DNA from: Saccoglossus kowalevskii
Lineage: Eukaryota; Hemichordata; Enteropneusta; Harrimaniidae
NCBI RefSeq assembly: GCF_000003605.2
Contig: NW_003109088.1
Coordinates: forward strand, 188,527 to 200,948
DNA length: 12,422 nucleotides
Direction of reading: 5' to 3'
This document shows positions 8,001 through 12,422 of the stretch, piece after piece. Under the pieces are notes generated by a model that worked only from the letters and a program-made list of their open reading frames with translations, searched no databases and was not told where the DNA came from. Position 1 is the first letter of the stretch; the number at the start of each line of letters is the position of its first letter. Made by a program: the position numbers and the translations under genes.

Positions 8001-8302
8001 GCCACGGTGAAGATGGTGAACACTGTACAGAATACCAATAAACCAAAAAATAACACTCTTTTAGGAATCTCTGAAAAAAATGCAACATTTTATTTTATTT
8101 TATTTTTACCTACGGTAATATCTAGGGATAAAGATTTTTTTTTGTAGAAAAAGGCAATATTCAAAGTGGTGTATTGCGCCACGGTTACATCTTGATCTGG
8201 GAGGATATTGATCACAACGAACGTTGTGTTAGTTACCTCACCTTTGAAGTAGTCCGCCGAAAACGGGTCTTCTATTGGACATGGCTCAACCGTATCATTC
8301 AT
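4586..8302 (-). CDS. SLC51A-like: Organic solute transporter alpha-like protein, 7 coding exons, 442 aa
   Basis: Coding exons are 8242-8302, 7910-8070, 7729-7802, 7457-7615, 5750-5861, 5198-5450 and 4586-5094. All introns are GT-AG and the 1329 nt join in one frame. From knowledge of the family, OST-alpha is a seven-helix membrane protein that with OST-beta moves bile acids, steroids and sulfated conjugates across the basolateral membrane. Helices fall near residues 26-52, 75-93, 97-115, 160-181, 195-218, 233-258 and 275-295. Key matches are YVPR (85-88) in helix 2, GGRE (117-120) after helix 3, cysteines at 140, 144 and 150 where vertebrate OST-alpha has its Cys cluster, and RCFYRRR (292-298) closing helix 7. 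The block from D182-G183 to H224-L225 equals the human length as I recall it. The 299-442 tail is longer than in the 340-aa human protein. The ATG at 8302 has an in-frame stop upstream. TMEM184 is the main alternative, but the Cys loop favours OST-alpha. True substrates are unknown. Confidence 0.9.
4607..4630. repeat. Perfect 11-bp inverted repeat in the last OST-alpha codons
   Basis: CGACTGTTCGA and its reverse complement TCGAACAGTCG are separated by two bases (CA). The structure covers codons for the acidic D-V-E-Q-S-F-D-D end of the protein, 18 bases before the stop codon on the minus strand. In RNA it would form a stable stem, although a two-base loop must open further. Confidence 0.9.
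5095..5197 (-). repeat. Intron 6 with imperfect (AAC/GAC)n microsatellite
   Basis: This 103-nt intron is largely a trinucleotide tract: plus-strand AAC and GAC triplets at about 5154-5193 and TAATAATAG just before. On the transcribed strand it reads GTT and GTC repeats starting within the donor (GTATGTTGTTGTCG). The 3' half keeps a normal pyrimidine tract and CACAG acceptor. Confidence 0.8.
5198..5450 (-). CDS. OST-alpha-like exon 6 (helices 5 and 6)
   Basis: This exon encodes residues 190-273 and the first base of codon 274. The acceptor is a pyrimidine run ending CTCCTCAAAG, and the donor is ACG|GTATGT. It contains helix 5, a basic loop ending K222-V223-H224-L225, helix 6 and the C262-D263-D264-P265 loop. 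These line up with the ARLHL and ACSPP segments of human OST-alpha, and R269-T-R-T272 with KTRS. A second possible acceptor 13 bases inside the exon (CACCTAG) would shorten the conserved helix 4-5 spacing and is disfavoured. Confidence 0.88.
5750..5861 (-). CDS. OST-alpha-like exon 5 (helix 4)
   Basis: A 112-nt exon that encodes residues 152-189. The acceptor is ATCGTACAG. Two donors are possible: GAA|GTATGA and, five bases earlier, G|GTGAAG. I chose GTATGA because it joins exon 6 in frame and keeps the exact helix 4 to helix 5 spacing of human OST-alpha. The sequence reads from a basic residue (K159, R160) into helix 4 and ends in a DGNY turn that parallels human DGIY. A 1595-bp intron separates it from exon 4. 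Confidence 0.82.
5919..6044. repeat. Foldback: 13-bp inverted repeat with nested 9-bp hairpin
   Basis: CGTCACCTGCGCA at 5919-5931 is the exact reverse complement of TGCGCAGGTGACG at 6032-6044. G-rich and C-rich runs outside the arms add further pairing with a bulge. Nested inside, CGCTTGGGA (6008-6016) pairs with TCCCAAGCG (6023-6031). The whole lies in intron 4, ending 57 nt before the exon 5 acceptor in the direction of transcription. Confidence 0.85.
6246..7107 (+). pseudogene. Three consecutive open stretches in three frames inside intron 4, unrecognised
   Basis: Plus-strand open stretches at 6246-6533, 6563-6859 and 6856-7107 follow one another in three different frames, antisense to the transporter gene. 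The first ends with KTVTFCEDL, resembling a PP1-docking RVxF motif, then stops inside GAATAAAAAAG, a possible poly(A) signal. The second contains a protein-like stretch rich in D, E, N, K and Q after residue 60. The third ends with a polar segment. The pattern would fit a frameshifted retrocopy or diverged exons. However, stretches of 80-100 codons are expected a few times by chance in a window of this length and composition, so this is weak. Confidence 0.2.
7457..7615 (-). CDS. OST-alpha-like exon 4 (helix 3, GGRE motif, Cys loop)
   Basis: This exon encodes residues 99-151 and two bases of codon 152. The acceptor is TTCTGCAG and the donor AA|GTAAGC. After helix 3 comes DYYGGRE (114-120), equivalent to the GFGGKE segment of vertebrate OST-alpha. 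The following loop has cysteines at 140, 144 and 150 in the place of the vertebrate cysteine cluster. In the family this cluster is thought to be lipid-modified at the membrane; that role is inferred here. No initiator codon lies in this exon, so it is only visible by reading splice sites. Confidence 0.88.
7729..7802 (-). CDS. OST-alpha-like exon 3 (helix 2 with YVPR motif)
   Basis: A 74-nt exon that encodes residues 75-98 and two bases of codon 99. The acceptor is TTTTTCAG and the donor TT|GTAAGT is near perfect. It holds LLALYVPRSMF (81-91). The P-R pair in helix 2 matches the WIPRS segment of vertebrate OST-alpha and is one of the best family signatures in the window. The exon is short and would be missed by length-based ORF calling. 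Confidence 0.88.
7910..8070 (-). CDS. OST-alpha-like exon 2 (membrane helix 1 and first loop)
   Basis: This exon encodes residues 21-74. The acceptor is a T-rich tract ending TTTTTTTCAG, and the donor CCT|GTGAGT is close to the ideal. It carries the first long hydrophobic helix (about 26-52), then a basic cytosolic loop (K60 to R63) and a W68-to-P74 stretch that leads into helix 2. This pattern of helix, YIR, basic loop and TW.. is seen in OST-alpha and TMEM184 proteins. Confidence 0.88.
8242..8302 (-). CDS. OST-alpha-like exon 1 (start codon, extracellular N-terminus)
   Basis: This exon encodes residues 1-20 and the first base of codon 21. The ATG is preceded in frame by TAA about 27 bases upstream, so the protein cannot extend further on this exon. 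An N-glycosylation sequon (NDT) lies at residues 2-4, and Cys8-Pro9 begins the short pre-helix segment typical of the family. The donor is AAAG|GTGAGG. Reading through the donor stays open for 50 further codons and then stops, so intron retention would give a short product with no membrane helices. A sequence ending TTTCCGTAG lies 14 bases before the ATG and could be an acceptor for a spliced 5' leader; this is not proven. Confidence 0.85.
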
Positions 8303-10037
8303 TTTCCCAGATAGCGCTACGGAAATAATTTAGTTGATTAACCAAACACTAACAATTTGAACTACTTCACACTGCTTCTCTCTGTAGTTGTAACAGATGA
8401 TAGGTTATGATCATATTCAAACTAAATTGAACGTGTGAATGTTTTTTTTAAGTGCATGAACTGTATTGAACTACTCACACATTGATATGATTTTTCATTT
8501 GAGAGCGTTATAATAATGAAGTCTAGAGAAAACCACAAATAGGACCTTGGAATATGAAAACGTGGTACCTGTAAAATGACGTCATCGCAACACAGGCGCA
8601 ACACATAATGCTATCTTTGGCAATCTGGATGCCTATGTCAACAATTAAAATTTACGGTTATGTACAAACAAAGAAATCATAGTGTACGGCGTCGCCACAG
8701 ATAACGAGACTGAAGGTCATTACCTAACTTTTTATTATTAAATATCGTTGATTATTGTAACTTGTATCGAAAGGAAATTAACAAACCTGGTAAACTGTCT
8801 TTATCGGTGTCTTAGTAACATTTTGGCCAAGGTGACGTGTTATATCACTTGACAATCTGCATGATGGGTAGGTATGCAAACCTTGTCCCGGCACAACACC
8901 TACCGTGGTGTGTAGTGTGGATCACGGGTTACAGGTGGATGGGAGTGTTGTTCTCACCTTTGTATCTTGACCGATGCTAATTAAATCATACACTTCGATG
9001 CTGTTATTACCGCTTTTTGCTAGCGTTTTTGACTGTAAGTCACATGATGCAGGGCGACACTGTGGACAGTCAATGTAGTTAATGATCAGCACAAGTCTAC
9101 TTAGGAACAGTTCATTTTTTACAGCTACGGGTGGGTCAGTAGAATCCTGCTGATGCTCCTATCCCGCGAATTAATTTGACATACGTGATATCATTGCCTT
9201 CCACATGTCCCTGATATGACACCATCAACAACAACACACGAATGGTACTAGTGACGTTCTAATAGAATTCAATGCAAATACGTGTTTTGTGACATCGGCG
9301 GTTAACTCGTTCTGTTTAGTTGTTTCTCTGCCTGCTCTATTTATTATTTGTAAACAATCAGTAAAATGATATACATCCCAAACACCACGAGATAGATTGG
9401 GTTTATATAATAAAGAGTCAATGTTTTGGTCAGAGTCGAGTAAAATACACAAAAACGCAAGTACAATTTACAAAACACTGCCAACATTTGGGGTTATATT
9501 TGTGAATATACATTATCGAGTGAGTATTTTGGTTTTTAATACGATGAAAAAAAAATCAAAATTGAAGGTTCAAAAATTAGTTGCATTCCTCTATACACAT
9601 TGAGTACAGAAACACAGTGAGTCTTAGCCATTATATTAGCGTAAGGCTAGTTTACAATATAGGGCAGAATTGTGTTTCCGAATCGAAATCGAATACACTC
9701 TATCTCTAGGTCGCCTGAAAACAGTGAAGAAACAAACACTCTCTCCAATGAAATTATAGAAAAGTCCAACAGCTCGCTGCCAAGACAGTAAAAAACTAAA
9801 AATAAAACACTCTCTCAAATGAAATTAAAACAATAATAACCAATAATAACAATATAACCATACAATTTAAAAAAAACTAACGCGTTGCTTGAAAACAGGA
9901 GAGGTTTACAGTTGACGTTAGCACAGGGCTGTATGAAAAAGACACTAGCCCCCCTCCAAAAAAACGCCCCCTATAGTTCGATTTTCTATCCCATAATCCT
10001 CTTTAAAATCTAATGTGCAGGAAACACATTCCTGCCC
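8303..10037. other. Intergenic stretch upstream of the OST-alpha-like gene
   Basis: This probably contains the transporter promoter and any 5' leader. It has the CRE at 8577-8584, an inverted half-site pair AGGTCA/TTACCT at 8714-8725, a short duplicated 23-bp element (9734-9756 and 9805-9827) and CAATAATAAC twice in tandem at 9831-9850. Open stretches here, such as the one at 9397-9603, are AT-driven and unlike protein. No gene is supported. Confidence 0.5.
8577..8584. promoter_or_regulatory. Perfect CRE-type palindrome upstream of the OST-alpha start
   Basis: TGACGTCA, the full consensus for CREB/ATF-type bZIP factors, lies 275 bp upstream of the ATG of the OST-alpha-like gene. A half-type TGACGTG occurs near 8832. 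Whether this is in the promoter depends on the unknown transcription start site. Confidence 0.4.
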
Positions 10038-10045
10038 TATAAATA
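10038..10045 (+). promoter_or_regulatory. TATA box ahead of the orphan ORF
   Basis: TATAAATA preceded by CCC. The usual spacing puts transcription start near 10068-10070, which is downstream of the ATG at 10065 but upstream of the better ATG at 10098. This supports 10098 as the start. Confidence 0.4.
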
Positions 10046-10097
10046 CAACTGCAATGATTTATATGTGATTTATATGTGTGATCGGTCTACAATTAGC

Positions 10098-10532
10098 ATG
10101 GATACGATGGGGTTACAGAGTCGTGGTAGAACAATTGGGCACGTAGTATCCTCGGGGGCGGAGCTACGTCACGGACGTTCTACGTTGCTAAGACGCGCAC
10201 CACTGTACCACGTATTTCTATGGGCTCTGTGCGCGCTGCTGTGGAACGCCGGTGGAGCCGGTGAAAACTCGAGAAAACAACACAAACTCAACTTTGAAGT
10301 AATCCTGAACAACCAAATTCATATATGTTACACACGTAGGGCTAATCTTGTTACACTGTTCAGGGGACTCTCAACAACCATCGCAAAGTACCGTTTTCTG
10401 CGAGTTTTTGGTCTTTGTTTTCACCGCGAGGGTTGCCAGGCGGTAGAAAATGCCCGGATGTCCGCCCCGAGAATAAGTGTATGGGACGTATTGTTAGCTA
10501 CATATACACTGGCTGCTTTAGCCAGAAAATAA
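10098..10532 (+). CDS. Orphan ORF of 144 aa with signal-anchor-like segment, possibly a first exon
   Basis: I do not recognise this protein. The ATG at 10098 has A at -3 and G at +4 and lies about 60 bp after a TATA box; an in-frame ATG at 10065 would add 11 residues but is probably untranscribed. Residues 24-33 are basic, and 36-51 form a hydrophobic, Trp- and Leu-rich segment followed by GGAGE, resembling a signal peptide or type II anchor with a long N-terminal extension. The first 55 codons are clearly GC-richer than the flanks. Donor-like sites at G|GTGGAG and G|GTGAAA follow this segment, so the real gene may be a spliced secretory or membrane protein whose later exons lie outside the window. 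The rest of the ORF stays open to TAA at 10530-10532 but is less convincing. Confidence 0.38.
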   Translation: MDTMGLQSRGRTIGHVVSSGAELRHGRSTLLRRAPLYHVFLWALCALLWNAGGAGENSRKQHKLNFEVILNNQIHICYTRRANLVTLFRGLSTTIAKYRFLRVFGLCFHREGCQAVENARMSAPRISVWDVLLATYTLAALARK

Positions 10533-10665
10533 TTTCACCTACTCAATAACACACTGAAACTTTCAGGCCAGCTTCTTTGAAGTTTGCAGTTGGGGGAATT
10601 ATGACTAAAAACACCAAGGTTCGTCTCTCATCAATGCCACAAACCACGGTATAACGCGGTCGCTA

Positions 10666-10707
10666 ATTGGTTACTTACACTGCCAATCACTAAGCCAGGG
10701 TATAAAA
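10666..10707 (+). promoter_or_regulatory. CCAAT/TATA-like cluster
   Basis: ATTGG (10666-10670), CCAAT (10683-10687) and GGGTATAAAA (TATAAAA at 10701-10707) occur close together. A short ORF of about 38 codons starts at 10741 but resembles nothing. The distances between the elements are shorter than usual, so a chance grouping is likely. Confidence 0.2.
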
Positions 10708-11274
10708 TATGTAATTTCTTTAACAGACTTTGTGTCACGCCATGATTTTTCACCGGGTTAATGCAAATGTGCGTTGTTGGTGCGCCGTCTATAGTGATCA
10801 TCAATCAACCATGGGAAATGGGAAATTTCATCAATTACAGAGAAATCTACTTGCGTGATGGCGTTTTTTGAACTTCATTGAAAATTAGAATGACGAGGGT
10901 AAAATGATAGCCATTGTTTGGGTTCCCCGAAACCGACAATATGCAAATATATAAATTGGTCTTGGATATACGAAGATATGTCGACAATATGGTCGACAAA
11001 CGGCCATTTCCATTACTCTCCTTGTATGCCGATTTATCTGTAGTTCATAGCATGGCAAAAACAGCTTGCAATTTGTTTGTTCATTGACACTATAGAAAAA
11101 AATATACCTCAAATTACCTGTCATATGGAAAAATACATTTCATAACTCAATGCTTTTGTTCAGTCGTCAATTCAAATATTGCTTTGTGGATTTTTCATTT
11201 AAAGCTACACGTGACATTAATGTTTTGAGGGATAAGTGCAAACAGTTACTTGATAATTGATGTGCAATTGTACT

Positions 11275-11297
11275 TTGATAAGAGCGACTCTTATCAA
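11275..11297. repeat. 10-bp inverted repeat carrying two TGATAA sites
   Basis: TTGATAAGAG and CTCTTATCAA flank a three-base spacer (CGA). Each arm contains TGATAA, the core bound by GATA factors, on opposite strands. Confidence 0.7.
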
Positions 11298-11584
11298 CGT
11301 GATTAAAATAAGATCTTAATTTGGGATTTATTTTATATTATTTATTTATTTTTTTTTCTGTTTTTTAAAATATGATTTAAGTTATTTATTTAGTTTTTTT
11401 GAATGTTGGTAGTCGTGAAAGTGCTTTAAAATATAAATATTTTTGTTACATAATTCAAACAAATAAAAATAGAACCCTATCTTATTTCAATCAGATCGTA
11501 CCTTTCATTTCCTTATAATTTGCCCTCCCTTTAATATGAAAACCGAGCTTTCCCATATCCGCCTAAGAACATGTGTCATTGAAC

Positions 11585-11617
11585 GTCAACAAGCGCCGAC
11601 AGTGTAATCTTGTTGAC
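11585..11617. repeat. 9-bp inverted repeat
   Basis: GTCAACAAG (11585-11593) and CTTGTTGAC (11609-11617) flank a 15-base loop that begins CGCCGACA. The reverse complement of that loop segment, TGTCGGCG, recurs about 160 bp downstream after TTGCAG. Confidence 0.7.
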
Positions 11618-12344
11618 AAAGCGTTGGCACTGAGCAGGCTTTGTTTCAAAGTTTGAACCACACTATGAAATACATATTTGTTTTTGGACCCATGTCAGGG
11701 TACAAGTGTGATGTCATCCCCCTGGCGTGAACAATTCGCCGGAATACGCCAGTATTTTGCAGTGTCGGCGTTATAATACCACCGCCTAGCCAATGTATGT
11801 TTTTAAGATCTAATTATTCTATTCTTGGCACTTGAGAGCACCAATCATCACTGTGTACACATGTCACGTGAATCGTGATATCACGCCAAGACATGGTGAA
11901 AACTCATGAGAACGGAAGGTCATCTAAATGCAAGAATACAAATGTGTCATTTCCCCTTGATTAGATTGATGTTTCTTTTAAATTTGTGTAGTTTATTATT
12001 TATTTTATAAATAAAAAAATCTTTATGAAACATGTTCATGTATTTCCATGTAAAATATAGTGAAATATATGTTTCTATGGCGAAACATTTCAACACACCG
12101 TACGTCAAATGTGGGGCTATCGTCACTGTATTTTCGTGCATTTAATAATTTTAGTGAGTTTTCAATATCAATAGTTTCCATTGTATCCAAATCTCTCGCA
12201 CAATGCTCAGTCACATGCTCAGTAAAAGTAAAAATTTGTTAAAAGTTTCTCCATGGCACTGCATAGTTACATCCACGCACGTGACCCACTCATTCTCAAA
12301 GAAAGTCTTTAGCTGCTAGTAACTTAGGCCGGAATCATTTATTT

Positions 12345-12422
<78 letters not shown>
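12345..12422. repeat. (TA)n microsatellite, cut by window end
   Basis: Uninterrupted TA dinucleotides run to the last base of the window, preceded by TTTTG. The true length is unknown because the tract reaches the edge; a sequencing or assembly break at such a tract would be common. Confidence 0.97.

Larger units (their letters stand above)
10533..12345. other. AT-rich stretch without a supported gene
   Basis: This has T- and A-rich low-complexity DNA around 11320-11470, a GATA-type palindrome (11275-11297), inverted repeats at 11585-11617 and 11722-11752, and an E-box plus palindrome at 11864-11885. No exon with a recognisable protein or paired splice sites was seen on either strand. Confidence 0.5.

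Noticed and set aside
8090-8241. Extension of exon 1 to the later donor GTAG|GTAAAA
   Set aside because: The earlier donor AAAG|GTGAGG gives the correct family spacing between the Cys-Pro segment and helix 1 and keeps the frame with exon 2.
9397-9603. Plus-strand ORF of 68 codons
   Set aside because: Lysine-rich from A-runs and AT bias; overlaps another frame on the opposite strand; no motif.
10941-10956. Octamer-like ATGCAAAT next to ATATAAAT as a possible small-RNA promoter
   Set aside because: No proximal sequence element or recognisable small RNA follows; AT-rich DNA gives such matches readily.
11947-12242. Overlapping ORFs of 60-64 codons on both strands
   Set aside because: AT-driven chance frames, overlapping each other on both strands, without motifs.

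Overview
This window looks like nuclear DNA from an animal, most probably an invertebrate. It is AT-rich, there are no bacterial-type operons, and the one certain gene is split by GT-AG introns. I cannot name the species or phylum from the sequence.

The certain gene lies on the minus strand at 4586-8302. Seven coding exons join in one frame to give a 442-residue protein. It matches the organic solute transporter alpha family (OST-alpha, SLC51A; the Solute_trans_a fold shared with TMEM184) from the N-terminal Cys-Pro segment through seven membrane helices. Diagnostic features are a VPR motif in helix 2, a GGRE motif after helix 3, a cysteine-bearing cytosolic loop and an R-C-F-Y-R-R-R end to helix 7. 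It also has a long acidic, Ser/Thr-rich cytosolic tail of about 144 residues.

Layout from left to right: 1-83 holds a 33-bp tandem repeat cut by the window edge. From 84 to 3070 I see no convincing gene, but there are several palindromes and hairpins. At 3074-3271 (plus strand) is a short coding-like stretch that may be a reverse-transcriptase relic. At 3313-4383 is a satellite-like array of eleven 95-101 bp units in a three-type higher-order order (ABC ABC A[B/C] ABC). The 3' end of the OST-alpha gene follows about 200 bp to the right. Its 1.6-kb intron 4 (5862-7456) contains a 126-bp foldback close to the exon 5 acceptor and three consecutive plus-strand open stretches that may be pseudogenic. 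Upstream of the OST-alpha start, 8303-10037 has a perfect CRE-type site and no supported gene. At 10038-10532 a TATA-type promoter precedes a plus-strand orphan ORF with a signal-anchor-like helix, perhaps a first exon. The remainder, 10533-12345, is AT-rich non-coding DNA with palindromes and inverted repeats. The window ends in a (TA)n microsatellite.

Only one well-supported gene is present, so no multi-gene pathway can be read from this window. OST-alpha in vertebrates works with a small single-pass partner, OST-beta; no partner gene was seen here. The most unusual structural feature is the higher-order tandem array, with its internal recombination scar, directly downstream of the transporter gene.
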